From contig JADQAZ010000002.1 of assembly GCA_018524345.1 (NCBI GenBank), forward strand, positions 930,001-994,000: a stretch of 64,000 nucleotides of DNA, read 5' to 3'. Below, piece after piece: positions 1 through 8,179 of this stretch. A program made the position numbers and the translations under genes. The DNA comes from Harenicola maris. Its GTDB lineage: Bacteria; Pseudomonadota; Alphaproteobacteria; Rhodobacterales; Rhodobacteraceae. The notes beneath the pieces were generated by a model. That model saw nothing but the letters and a program-made list of their open reading frames with translations, was not told the origin of the DNA and ran no database searches. Positions within the stretch are counted from its first letter, which is position 1. Each line of letters opens with the position of its first letter.

Positions 1-242
1 TACCGCGCAGGTTCCACAGGGGGCGGGCAGTTGCAATCGACGATTTCTTACGGCCCTGTCACATCTTGAGAGCGCCTTTGGCGCGGGGCGGGGCGGGGAG
101 TCTGGGGCGGGGCGGGGGCGGAGTCCGGGCCAGAGCGGTAAAAACCCCTTTCCAAACGGGTCAATCCCGTCTAAACGCCACCATTCGTGGGCCGACACCC
201 TTGGAGGCGGCCTTAAACCTTTTAGTATTTGGAGTATTCCTA
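1..242. other. leader region upstream of rplY, no gene seen
   Basis: No convincing gene is visible here. The reading frame of the L25 gene stays open upstream, but that extension is a low-complexity Gly/Arg-rich translation of GC-rich DNA without family similarity, so I treat it as noncoding. The region ends with a GGAG Shine-Dalgarno at 231-234, 8 nt before the ATG at 243. The rplY promoter probably lies in this stretch, but I cannot place it. Confidence 0.5.
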
Positions 243-887
243 ATGGCTGGTGAGATCCCTGATCTTCACGCCGAGGTACGCACGGGGACGGGCAAGGGGG
301 CCGCCCGTCAAGCACGCCGTGACGGCAATGTACCTGGCATCGTTTTCGGTGGCGACACTGATCCCTTGGCAATCAACATCCCCTTCAACGTTTTGTTCAA
401 ACGTCTGAAAGCGGGCCGTTTCAAGTCCACCCTGTTCAACCTGAAGGTTGAAGGGCAGGAAGACGTGCGCGTTATCTGCCGTGATGTGCAGCGCGACGTT
501 ATCAAAGACCTGCCGACTCACGTCGACTTTATGCGTCTGAAGCGGACAACGAAGATTGCGTTGTTTATCCCCGTTGAGTTCGTTGGCGAAGAAGAAAGCC
601 CCGGCCTGAAGCGTGGCGGCGTGTTGAACGCTGTGCGTCCTGAGGTTGAGCTTGTTGTGACCGCCGGTGACATCCCTGAGAAGCTGACAGCGAATCTTGC
701 TGGTCTGGAAGTTGGTGACACCATCAACATCTCGGACATCGAGATCCCCGCTGGCGCGAAGGCGACCATCGACCGTGACTTCGTTGTTGCGAACATCTCT
801 GCGCCATCCGGTCTGCGTTCTGCGGACGATGAGGCCGAGGATGAGGCCGCCGAAGGCGAAGCCGCAACGGAGGCAGCAGAGGAGTAA
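243..887 (+). CDS. rplY: 50S ribosomal protein L25/general stress protein Ctc
   Basis: This 214-residue protein is the long (CTC/TL5) form of ribosomal protein L25, which binds 5S rRNA in the large subunit. Seen: an N-terminal L25 domain (about residues 5-95, beginning with the typical [13 protein letters not shown] segment), a C-terminal beta domain (about 100-185, containing [16 protein letters not shown]), and an acidic Ala/Glu/Asp tail over the last 25 residues, common in alphaproteobacterial homologues. The start at 243 is chosen because GGAG lies 8 nt upstream and family similarity begins there. A strong hairpin terminator follows, and pth is next on the same strand, a frequent pairing in this group. 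Confidence 0.96.
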   Translation: MAGEIPDLHAEVRTGTGKGAARQARRDGNVPGIVFGGDTDPLAINIPFNVLFKRLKAGRFKSTLFNLKVEGQEDVRVICRDVQRDVIKDLPTHVDFMRLKRTTKIALFIPVEFVGEEESPGLKRGGVLNAVRPEVELVVTAGDIPEKLTANLAGLEVGDTINISDIEIPAGAKATIDRDFVVANISAPSGLRSADDEAEDEAAEGEAATEAAEE

Positions 888-911
888 TCCCTGCCTGCGA
901 CGATTTGAAAG

Positions 912-946
912 CCCCCGTTGCCTGGCATGGCAGCGGGGGTTTTTTC
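912..946 (+). terminator. rho-independent terminator after rplY
   Basis: An 11-bp stem (CCCCCGTTGCC paired with GGCAGCGGGGG, one G-T wobble) with a short loop is followed directly by a run of T. It lies 24 nt after the rplY stop codon and separates rplY from pth. Confidence 0.85.
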
Positions 947-1010
947 TTGGGCGGGTGGATTTTCCGGCCCGCCCGCGTCATATCAAAGCGGCATGTGAAG
1001 GAGCCGCGTG

Positions 1011-1691
1011 ATGCAACTGTTTGTTGGTTTGGGAAATCCGGGGGCGAAATACGCCCGCAACCGTCATAACATCGGGTTTATGGCGCTGGAGCAGATCGCC
1101 GCCGACCATGGCTTTGCCCCTTGGCGGAGCAAGTTTCAGGGGTCGGTTTCCGAGGGCAGCCTTGGCGGGGTGAAGACCCTGCTGCTTCGTCCCGGCACCT
1201 TTATGAACCTGTCGGGGCAGAGCGTCGGCGAGGCGATGCGGTTTTATAAGCTGACGCCCGAGGATGTGACTGTGTTCCACGACGAGTTGGACCTTGCCCC
1301 CGGCAAGCTGCGGTGCAAGCGCGGCGGCGGTCATGCGGGGCACAATGGGCTGCGGTCTATTCACGGGCATATCGGGGCGGATTACGCGCGGGTGCGGATG
1401 GGCATTGGCCATCCGGGCCATAAGGATGCAGTTTCCGGCTATGTTCTGCGGGATTTCGCCAAGGCGGAGGAAGGCTGGCTGGACGATGTGCTGCGCGGAG
1501 TGTCCGACGGGGCGGCGGATCTGGCCAAAGGGGACACGGGGCGGTTCATGAACGCCGTATCCCTGCGCGTAGCGCCGCCGCGTAGCAGCACCAGCAAGCC
1601 GAAGCCCGCCGCGAAACCGGCGCCCGAGCCGGAGCCGGAGGACACCCGTAGCAAGATGCAAAAGCTGATGGATCGTTTCGGCAAGGGATAA
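1011..1691 (+). CDS. pth: peptidyl-tRNA hydrolase
   Basis: Pth releases tRNA from prematurely dissociated peptidyl-tRNA by hydrolysing the ester bond in the cytoplasm. The 226-residue product opens with the family signature GLGNPGAKYARNRHN, giving the substrate-contacting Asn9 and the catalytic His19, and carries the FHDELDL segment and the GGGHAGHNGLRS loop. The last 40 residues form a Pro/Lys/Glu-rich extension beyond the catalytic fold. A GTG at 1008 is also in frame, but AAGGAG at 998-1003 sits 7 nt before the ATG at 1011, so I take the ATG. Confidence 0.96.
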   Translation: MQLFVGLGNPGAKYARNRHNIGFMALEQIAADHGFAPWRSKFQGSVSEGSLGGVKTLLLRPGTFMNLSGQSVGEAMRFYKLTPEDVTVFHDELDLAPGKLRCKRGGGHAGHNGLRSIHGHIGADYARVRMGIGHPGHKDAVSGYVLRDFAKAEEGWLDDVLRGVSDGAADLAKGDTGRFMNAVSLRVAPPRSSTSKPKPAAKPAPEPEPEDTRSKMQKLMDRFGKG

Positions 1692-1745
1692 GCCCTTGCA
1701 GGGCGGTGCCGAGCCGCGCAGTCTGCGCAGGAAAAGGGGGCCGCT

Positions 1746-2855
1746 ATGACAACCGGATTTTATTGGGACGAAAAATGTTTCTGGCACGGGGGCGGGAATT
1801 ACGCCGGCACCCTGCCGCTGGGCGGCTATGTTCAGCCCCTTGCCGCGGGCGGCTTGCCCGAGGACCCCGAGGCCAAGCGGCGCATGGTCAACCTGATGCG
1901 CGCCACGGGCCTGTGGGAGGAGCTGGACCCGCAAAGCGCCCCGCCTGCCACATGGGAGGAGATGGCGCGGGTGCATCCCGAAAGCTACCTGCGGGAGTTT
2001 CGCGAGGCCTCGAACCAAGGGGGCGGGGAGCTTGGCCTGCGGGCGCCCTTTGCCGCCGGTGGGTTCGAGATCGCGGCCCTGTCGGCGGGGCTGAGTGTGG
2101 CGGCGCTTGAGGGGGTTTTGACCGGGCGGCATCGCAATGCCTATGCCCTGTCGCGTCCGCCGGGGCATCATTGTCTGCCGGAGTTTCCCAACGGGTTCTG
2201 CCTGTTGTCCAACCTTGGGATCGCGATCGAAAGCGCCCTTGCCAAGGGGCTGGCCGCCCGCGTTGCGGTGATCGATTGGGACGTGCACCACGGCAACGGG
2301 ACCGAGGCGATTTTCTATGACCGGCCCGAGGTTCTGACCATTTCCCTGCATCAGGAGCGGAACTATCCGCTCGACACCGGCGGGGCCGAGGATCGCGGTA
2401 GCGAGGAGGGGCTTGGCGCGAATATGAATATTCCGCTGCCGCCGGGCACGGGGCACAAGGGGTATCTGGAGGCGATGGAGCGGCTGGTTCTGCCCGCGGT
2501 TGAGGCATTTGCGCCGGATATCATCGTGATTGCCTGTGGTTATGATGCGGGGGCGAATGATCCCTTGGGCCGGATGCTGGCCACGGCGGAGACTTTTTCC
2601 GCCATGACGCGGCAGGTTATGGCAGCGGCAGAGGCCCTGTGCGGCGGGCGTTTGATGATGGCCCATGAGGGCGGCTATTCGGAGGTCTATGTGCCGTTTT
2701 GCGGCCATGCGGTGCTGCAGGAGATGGCGGGGAGCGAGACCTCGGCGGGCGATCCGCTGGGCGCGACATTCGCCGCGCGCCAGCCGGGCGCGGTGTTTGA
2801 TGGCTTTGTCAGCGACTGGATCGCCGGATTGAAGGCGGGCTTCGACGCGCCCTAG
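1746..2855 (+). CDS. histone deacetylase-like amidohydrolase (class II type)
   Basis: The 369-residue protein belongs to the arginase/deacetylase superfamily, zinc enzymes that in bacteria usually deacetylate acetylpolyamines or other small acetamides. Seen: the active-site His-His of [12 protein letters not shown], the zinc-binding [17 protein letters not shown] segment, and the third zinc ligand in [14 protein letters not shown]. All catalytic residues appear present. There is no signal peptide, so a cytoplasmic enzyme is expected. It follows pth by 54 nt and may be cotranscribed. Its stop codon overlaps that of the convergent trpA. The substrate is not predictable from sequence. Confidence 0.88.
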   Translation: MTTGFYWDEKCFWHGGGNYAGTLPLGGYVQPLAAGGLPEDPEAKRRMVNLMRATGLWEELDPQSAPPATWEEMARVHPESYLREFREASNQGGGELGLRAPFAAGGFEIAALSAGLSVAALEGVLTGRHRNAYALSRPPGHHCLPEFPNGFCLLSNLGIAIESALAKGLAARVAVIDWDVHHGNGTEAIFYDRPEVLTISLHQERNYPLDTGGAEDRGSEEGLGANMNIPLPPGTGHKGYLEAMERLVLPAVEAFAPDIIVIACGYDAGANDPLGRMLATAETFSAMTRQVMAAAEALCGGRLMMAHEGGYSEVYVPFCGHAVLQEMAGSETSAGDPLGATFAARQPGAVFDGFVSDWIAGLKAGFDAP

Positions 2856-3643
2856 GCGCGGTGTGCGCCCGCCGCCAGATCGGCCACATAGGCGAGGACA
2901 TCTGCGACGCTATCGCCCTTGGCGATACGCTCCACGATGGCCGAGCCGACGACCGCACCATCGGCCACGCCTGCGATTTCCTCGGCCGCATCGGGGGTTT
3001 TGATGCCGAAGCCGACGATCACGGGCAGGTCTGTCTTGGCCTTGATGCGGGCGACCTCTGGCGCGACAGCCTCGGCAGAGGCGGAGCCTGCGCCGGTGAT
3101 GCCGGTGATCGAGACGTAATAGACAAAGCCCGATGTGTTTTGCAGCACCTTGGGCAGACGCTTGTCATCGGTGGTTGGCGTGGCGAGGCGGATGAAGTTC
3201 AGGCCGGCGGCCTGGGCCGGGATGCACAGCTCGCTGTCTTCCTCGGGGGGCAGGTCAACGACGATGAGGCCGTCAACGCCGGCCTCTTTCGCATCGACCA
3301 GAAATTTATCAACGCCGTGGGAGTAGATCGGGTTGTAGTAGCCCATCATCACCACCGGCGTTGTCGTGTCGGTTTCGCGCAGCTTGGCCACGATGGCGAG
3401 GGTTTTCTTGAGGGTCTGGCCGCCTTCCAGCGCGCGCTGACCGGCAAGCTGGATCGTGGGGCCGTCTGCCATGGGGTCGGTGAAGGGCAGGCCGACCTCG
3501 ATCACATCGACGCCCGCGCCGGGCAATCCGCAGATGATTTCCTCTGACACGGCATAGTCGGGATCACCGGCCATGACATAGGCGACAAAGGCTTTGCGGC
3601 CTTCGGCACGGAGGGCGGCGAATTTTGCGTCAATGCGGGTCAT
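2852..3643 (-). CDS. trpA: tryptophan synthase alpha subunit
   Basis: The alpha subunit cleaves indole-3-glycerol phosphate to indole and glyceraldehyde 3-phosphate within the alpha2-beta2 tryptophan synthase complex. The 263-residue protein shows the diagnostic [19 protein letters not shown] motif containing the catalytic Glu and Asp, and the phosphate-binding GFGIKTPDA loop near the C-terminus. An upstream in-frame ATG at 3658 is part of the AAAGG ribosome site, so the start at 3643 is preferred. The gene stands alone, without trpB or trpF beside it. It converges on the deacetylase-like gene: the two stop codons overlap by two bases in a CTAG. Confidence 0.95.
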   Translation of the reverse strand: MTRIDAKFAALRAEGRKAFVAYVMAGDPDYAVSEEIICGLPGAGVDVIEVGLPFTDPMADGPTIQLAGQRALEGGQTLKKTLAIVAKLRETDTTTPVVMMGYYNPIYSHGVDKFLVDAKEAGVDGLIVVDLPPEEDSELCIPAQAAGLNFIRLATPTTDDKRLPKVLQNTSGFVYYVSITGITGAGSASAEAVAPEVARIKAKTDLPVIVGFGIKTPDAAEEIAGVADGAVVGSAIVERIAKGDSVADVLAYVADLAAGAHRA

Positions 3644-3782
3644 GGCGGGGCCTTTCAATCAGGTGGGTCAAGGCGATGTGCCAGCGATTGGGGGCAAATG
3701 CAATGCCGCGTGCTTGCGTAGGGGCGGCACGCGGCCTAGAAGCGCCCTCAGCCACGCCGAATGCACAGTAGGAGCACGCACC

Positions 3783-4880
3783 ATGGGGTTTAAGACCGGT
3801 ATCGTCGGATTGCCAAACGTGGGCAAGTCCACCCTGTTCAACGCATTGACCAAAACCGCCGCAGCGCAGGCCGCGAATTTCCCGTTCTGCACGATCGAGC
3901 CCAACGTGGGCGAGGTGGCCGTGCCCGATGCGCGGCTGAACACCTTGGCGGGGATTGCGGGGTCAAAGTCGATCATCCCGACGCGGATGACCTTTGTGGA
4001 TATTGCGGGCCTTGTGAAGGGCGCCTCCAAGGGCGAGGGGCTGGGCAACCAGTTTCTGGCCAATATCCGCGAATGCGACGCCATTGCCCATGTGCTGCGT
4101 TGTTTCGAGGATGGCGATGTGACCCATGTTGAGGGGCGCGTGAATCCGGTGGAGGACGCCGAGACCATCGAGACCGAGTTGATGCTGGCCGATCTGGAGT
4201 CGATCGAGAAGCGCCTGCAGAACATCGTGCGCAAGGTGCGCGGTGGCGACAAAGAGGCCGTGGTGCAGGAACGTCTGCTCAAGGCCGCCGCTGCCGCCCT
4301 TGAGGAGGGCAAGCCCGCCCGCACCGTTGAGGTCGACGCGGAGGACGAGAAAAACTGGCAGATGCTGCAACTGCTGACCAGCAAGCCGATTCTCTATGTG
4401 TGCAACGTGGGCGAGGATGAGGCCGCCAATGGCAACGCCCATTCCGATGCCGTGGCCAAGATGGCCGCAGAGCAGGGCGCGGGCAGCGTTGTGATCTCGG
4501 CCCAGATCGAGGAAGAGATCAGCCAGCTTGACGCCGAAGAGGCCGTCGAGTTCCTGTCGGAGCTTGGGCTGGAAGAGGCCGGTTTGGACCGGTTGATCCG
4601 CGCGGGGTATGAGTTGCTGAACCTGCAGACCTATTTCACCGTTGGCCCGAAAGAGGCCCGCGCTTGGACGATTGCGGAGGGGACCTCTGCCCCGCAGGCG
4701 GCCGGTGTGATCCACGGCGATTTCGAGCGCGGGTTTATCCGCGCCGAGACCATCGCCTACGCCGATTTCGTCGAGTTCAACGGCGAGCAGGGCGCGAAAG
4801 AGGCGGGCAAGATGCGTGCCGAGGGCAAGACCTATACCGTCAAGGACGGGGATGTGCTGCACTTCTTGCATAACGGTTAG
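3783..4880 (+). CDS. ychF: redox-regulated/ribosome-binding ATPase YchF
   Basis: YchF is an Obg-family P-loop protein that prefers ATP over GTP, associates with ribosomes and affects the oxidative stress response. The 365-residue product carries the P-loop GLPNVGKSTLFNAL, the following NFPFCTIEPNVG switch segment, a DIAGLVKGASKGEGLGN switch II region, a helical insertion at about 130-200, and a C-terminal TGS domain (from about residue 280, containing LNLQTYFTVGPKEARAWTI). TAGGAG precedes the ATG at 3783; upstream in-frame starts run back over trpA and are rejected. The gene is divergent from trpA with about 140 nt between them. Confidence 0.95.
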   Translation: MGFKTGIVGLPNVGKSTLFNALTKTAAAQAANFPFCTIEPNVGEVAVPDARLNTLAGIAGSKSIIPTRMTFVDIAGLVKGASKGEGLGNQFLANIRECDAIAHVLRCFEDGDVTHVEGRVNPVEDAETIETELMLADLESIEKRLQNIVRKVRGGDKEAVVQERLLKAAAAALEEGKPARTVEVDAEDEKNWQMLQLLTSKPILYVCNVGEDEAANGNAHSDAVAKMAAEQGAGSVVISAQIEEEISQLDAEEAVEFLSELGLEEAGLDRLIRAGYELLNLQTYFTVGPKEARAWTIAEGTSAPQAAGVIHGDFERGFIRAETIAYADFVEFNGEQGAKEAGKMRAEGKTYTVKDGDVLHFLHNG

Positions 4881-4978
4881 GGGCCCGGGGCTAGGGCCCG
4901 GCGATAGGGCTGGCCCCGTGGCCGGAGTTGCGGCACAGTCGCATCTGTATGTGAGATGCAGCTGCGGGGGAGCGCCGG

Positions 4979-5374
4979 GTGAAGCTTTGGATCGGGTTGG
5001 TGGCCTTGGCCGGTTTGCCGCAATGCGATGCGGAAAGCCTGATCAAGCGCGCCCATCCGGACCGCGAGACCATCGAGATTTATTCGGAAGCCGCCGGGGA
5101 CAGCATTTCCTATATTTGCCAGCCGGGGCCGGACCTGCAGGATCGCGCCAATGAGGCGGCGGTTTTCTTTGACGCCGGGTATCGAGAGGCCGTGGATGGC
5201 TATGCCGCCGCCTTTGGCTTTCCCGAGGATATCGACGGGATGGACGATTATGAGGCGCCCGGCATGATTGCCCTGATGCGTGCGCAGTTCCGGATGCAGG
5301 GCGCGATTGAAGACCTGTTTGACGAGACCGAGGCGCAATACGCCTGTCTGCCGATTTTGAAAGACGAAGAATAA
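4979..5374 (+). CDS. small secreted protein of unknown function
   Basis: I do not recognise this 131-residue protein. It starts at a GTG preceded by a GGGGGAG ribosome site. It begins with a short hydrophobic leader (LWIGLVALAGL) that could be a signal peptide, followed by an acidic, soluble region with few Cys residues. It lies 12 nt upstream of the nucleoside hydrolase gene, so the two are probably cotranscribed. Codon use matches the surrounding backbone, so the gene is probably real. Confidence 0.6.
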   Translation: MKLWIGLVALAGLPQCDAESLIKRAHPDRETIEIYSEAAGDSISYICQPGPDLQDRANEAAVFFDAGYREAVDGYAAAFGFPEDIDGMDDYEAPGMIALMRAQFRMQGAIEDLFDETEAQYACLPILKDEE

Positions 5375-5386
5375 GGAGAGCCCGCC

Positions 5387-6316
5387 ATGCCGCGCAATGT
5401 GAAAATGATCATCGACACCGATCCGGGCATTGATGACGCCATGGCGATTTTCTATGCCGTGGCCGCGCCGGAGGTGGAGGTCGTCGCCCTGACCAGTATT
5501 TTCGGCAATGTTCACACGGCACAGGCCACGCGCAATGCCCTGTATCTGGCGGGGTTTGCGGGGCTGGATGTGCCCGTGGCGCAGGGGGCGGAGCTGCCCC
5601 TTGGCGGGCAGGCGATCTACCCCTCCTACAATGTGCATGGGGCAGAGGGGCTTGGCACCCGGCCCGCGCCCGAGGTGCAGGGAGAGCCGGTCTCGGAGAC
5701 CGCCGCCATGTTGATGACTCGCATGGCGGCCGAGGCCCCGGGGGAGATTACCCTGTGCGCCCTTGGCCCGCTAACCAATGTGGCCGCCGCCCTGCGCCTT
5801 GACCCCGCCTTTGCCCGCAATATCGCGCGGATTGTCGTCATGGGCGGGTCTATCGACGCGGGCGGCAACAAGACGCCCCATGCGGAGGCCAATATCGTCA
5901 ATGATCCGGAGGCCGCCGCCGAGGTCTTTGCCAGCGGCGCGCCGGTGGTCATGGTCGGGCTGGACGTGACCCATCGCATCACCTGCTCGGGCGCGGATTT
6001 TTCCGCCATGGCGGGGGAGGCGCCCCTGCACGGCGGGCTTTTGCAGGATCTGGCGCAGTTCTACATCGCCTTTACCGAGAGCCGGGGGAAGTTCGACGGC
6101 TGCTACCTGCATGACCCCGCAGCGGTGATCGCCTGCACCCATCCGGAGCTGTTTGACACTGTTGAGGCAGCGGTGGATGTGGAGCTGACCGGCGAGGCGC
6201 GCGGGCGCACCCACACGGCCCCAAGGCGCAGCACCCCGGTGATCGAGGTCTGCAAGGGCGTGGCAAGTTCCGACGTCAAATCCCTTTTTACCCGCCGCAT
6301 CGCGTCTTTAACCTAA
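5387..6316 (+). CDS. nucleoside hydrolase (IunH family)
   Basis: Nucleoside hydrolases cleave the N-glycosidic bond of ribonucleosides for salvage. The 309-residue protein begins with the hallmark calcium-binding cluster IIDTDPGIDDAMAIFYA and retains the conserved CALGPLTNVAAAL, VVMGGSIDAGGN and NIVNDPEAA segments that shape the ribose site. It has the usual family length, and AAGGAG precedes the start. No transporter or phosphorylase is adjacent, so substrate preference (inosine/uridine or purine type) remains open. Confidence 0.92.
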   Translation: MPRNVKMIIDTDPGIDDAMAIFYAVAAPEVEVVALTSIFGNVHTAQATRNALYLAGFAGLDVPVAQGAELPLGGQAIYPSYNVHGAEGLGTRPAPEVQGEPVSETAAMLMTRMAAEAPGEITLCALGPLTNVAAALRLDPAFARNIARIVVMGGSIDAGGNKTPHAEANIVNDPEAAAEVFASGAPVVMVGLDVTHRITCSGADFSAMAGEAPLHGGLLQDLAQFYIAFTESRGKFDGCYLHDPAAVIACTHPELFDTVEAAVDVELTGEARGRTHTAPRRSTPVIEVCKGVASSDVKSLFTRRIASLT

Positions 6317-6541
6317 ACCCCCGCTTGCAAAGGGTTCTAGTTGCACGACCTATCGGGGGATGCGTAGCAGTGCTGCTGGTGGCTTTGACGCTGCGCTTGG
6401 TGGGGCAATGGGCCACCTTTTCGCGATCGAAGATACTCTAAGGCAGGAGTTGATGGGCCTTTGCTGGCGAAAGCCCGAAATGTAATGTAGTTTGCCTACA
6501 TTGGCGTTCCGTTATCTGATCATCCATTCCGAGGCCCCGCA

Positions 6542-7742
6542 TTGAAAGCGCACAGACTCATTCCGTTTCTTGGTGTCACCTGGGGTATTCTGCCGCTTTC
6601 CTACATGATCCCCGGCGGGAATTTGTTGGTGCATGGGCTTAACCTATGCCTCTATCTGGTACTGTTTCTTCTCACAGGGGGGGGGGGGGGCTAAGATCAG
6701 CATCCCCTCGGCTCAAATCCTAGTAATCTGTGCGGTTTTCGGGGTTCAATCATTGGCCTTGGATGCATCGGGAACTTTCGTTTTCTCTAATTATTTCGCG
6801 CTGGCCCTTTTTGCGATGCACCTTGCCGCGCTTTTGACATTGGTTGACCGTCATTCGATTTCGCACTTTTGCCGGAATTTCTACCTCACATCATCAGCAA
6901 CCGCGGTTCTCTATATTGCCTTTGCCAGTGCAGGCATGGTGGACGATCACTTCGGGCGGCTGATGTTTTTTGGTAATTCCCATCCGAATTTAGGGGGTGA
7001 AATTTACGGAATTGCTGTATTCATCGGGGCGCTGTGCATTTCAAAGCGCAGTTATTTTGTTCTCGCCCTGCCGATGATCTATGCCACCCTGTTGTTGCAA
7101 TCGCGGACGGGCACCGTCGTTATTGCAGGCACGATCATCGCGAAGATGGTTTTCGAGCGGCGCGGACGCATAACGAAAGGCTCCGTCATAATTGGTGCGG
7201 GGCTGTTTTCCTTCGCCGCATTGCTCTTGGTTCTTGAGGGAAGCGTGATCGACTACATCGCCAAAGACGTGCTCTTGGCGGAGGACACTCACAGGGGCGC
7301 AAGCACAGGTTTTATCACTGGGCGCGATGCGCAGTGGCGGCAGGCCTGGGGCTTCTTCGCGGAGAGGCCGCTTTTCGGGCATGGGATGGGGCTATATTCG
7401 GACGGGGTGCGTGGTGCCCACAATCCTTTGCTCTACAGCCTTTCGATGTTCGGTGTCTTTGGCTTCGCCTTTTGGGTGTGGATCGGGCTGGGCCTTTTTG
7501 GTTTGCTGCGTCATGATGTGAGGGTGATTGTCCTTTTGGTCCCTGTAAGCCTGATGTTGATCCTCAACGATAGATTTATCAACAGCAACTCTTTCCCGCT
7601 GCTGTATTACTTCCTGATTGTTCAGCTTGGGCGGTTCGCCCCGAACACCTGGGATATGCGTTCGGGTTGGCCGAGGTTTCTACCCCGGCTGGTTTGGTCC
7701 TCGGGTAAGACTGTTGAGGCGGGCCGTGATCTGGTGAGGTGA
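6542..7742 (+). CDS. O-antigen ligase/polymerase-like membrane protein, frame-disrupted at a poly-G tract
   Basis: This gene resembles the Wzy/WaaL O-antigen ligase family. Downstream of 6,690 the frame ending at 7742 encodes several membrane helices, a periplasmic loop with SRTGTVVIAG and the GHGMGLYSDGVRGAHNPLLY segment typical of the family. The natural N-terminus lies in another frame: a TTG at 6542, with GAGG 7 nt upstream, encodes a hydrophobic start (LIPFLGVTWGILPLSYMI, then LYLVLFLLT). The two frames meet at a run of 14 G (6677-6690). With 14 G the first frame hits TAA right after the tract; with 13 G they would fuse into a protein of about 399 residues. The ATG at 6633 is in the downstream frame but lacks a ribosome site. 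Phase variation, recent mutation or a homopolymer sequencing error are all possible. Confidence 0.7.
6677..6690 (+). repeat. homopolymeric G14 tract inside the O-antigen ligase-like gene
   Basis: Fourteen consecutive G residues lie in the early coding region of the ligase-like gene. Slippage by one base (13 G) restores a continuous reading frame, while the length shown terminates translation at 6692-6694. It is the only mononucleotide run of this length I noticed in the window. Confidence 0.9.
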
Positions 7743-7946
7743 TGCTTGGCGCCCTTCGCATCGTGACCGATTGGTCGCCGAGGTGTGTGCTGGTGGTTAG
7801 AACGTTCTGAACATTTCCTTGTGCAGGTACGGGGCGCTAAATGCCCGAAAGCTGACGAAAACCAACGAAAACAGATATTTAGTTGCCTAATGGGGGCGTA
7901 AAAAAATGCCTTGTAAAGCATAGGCTTAGAGCATATTCACGGCGGC
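7743..7946. other. intergenic region before tRNA-Ser
   Basis: No gene is supported in these 204 bases. They separate the ligase-like gene from tRNA-Ser and probably contain the tRNA promoter, which I cannot place precisely. Confidence 0.5.
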
Positions 7947-8036
7947 GGAGACGTGGCCGAGTGGTCGAAGGCGCTCCCCTGCTAAGGGAGTAGGCCCGAA
8001 AGGGTCTCGAGGGTTCGAATCCCTTCGTCTCCGCCA
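7947..8036 (+). tRNA. tRNA-Ser (anticodon GCU)
   Basis: A 90-nt serine tRNA with a long variable arm. The 7-bp acceptor stem is GGAGACG (7947-7953) with CGTCTCC (8026-8032), then discriminator G8033 and encoded CCA. The anticodon stem CTCCC/GGGAG surrounds loop CTGCTAA with anticodon GCT at 7981-7983. The T-arm GGGTTCGAATCCC is intact. The gene is the attachment site of the following island: bases 8011-8035 recur imperfectly at 57998-58022. Confidence 0.97.
8011..8035 (+). repeat. left attachment site core (attL) within tRNA-Ser
   Basis: This 25-bp segment covers the T-arm and 3' acceptor end of tRNA-Ser. It aligns with 57998-58022 over 25 positions with 22 identities, including GGGTTCGAA and TTCGTCTCCGCC. 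The tRNA remains whole at this end, as is usual for integration into a tRNA 3' end. Confidence 0.75.
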
Positions 8037-8062
8037 CCATACCATTTTGATCGATTTGATTG

Positions 8063-8094
8063 GGCCGCTTTGAGCGGCCTTTTCTTATTGTTTT
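8063..8094 (+). terminator. terminator downstream of tRNA-Ser
   Basis: The stem GGCCGCT/AGCGGCC with a 3-nt loop (8063-8079) is followed by TTTTCTTATTGTTTT. It lies 27 nt past the tRNA, inside the island's left end, so it would end transcription of the tRNA before the integrase. Confidence 0.8.
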
Positions 8095-8159
8095 CAAGGG
8101 ATTATTTGCTTTTCAGCCTGTTCTGGATTTCCTTCGATTATGCCGGTTTTCTTTCCTTG

Positions 8160-8179
8160 TGTGGTATAAACTGTGGTAT
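8160..8179 (+). repeat. left arm-type repeat pair, two TGTGGTAT units with 12-bp period
   Basis: Two TGTGGTAT units start at 8160 and 8172. The same 20-bp arrangement with one substitution recurs at 57927-57946, close to the right att core. The second unit overlaps the most likely integrase start. This placement suggests integrase arm-binding sites, or a site that also controls integrase expression. Confidence 0.55.

Noticed and set aside
66-242. Upstream extension of the L25 reading frame
   Set aside because: The 59 extra residues are Gly/Arg-rich without similarity, and a proper ribosome site precedes the ATG at 243.
978-2708. Long minus-strand open frame (576 codons) opposite pth and the deacetylase-like gene
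   Set aside because: Its translation is low-complexity and rich in Arg, Pro, His and Gln without domain patterns, and both genes on the other strand are clear family members. Long antisense frames are common in GC-rich DNA.
6633-6676. ATG at 6633 as the true start of the ligase-like gene
   Set aside because: It lacks a ribosome site, and its first residues are less hydrophobic than those of the alternative frame from TTG 6542, which has GAGG upstream and gives the expected membrane helices.
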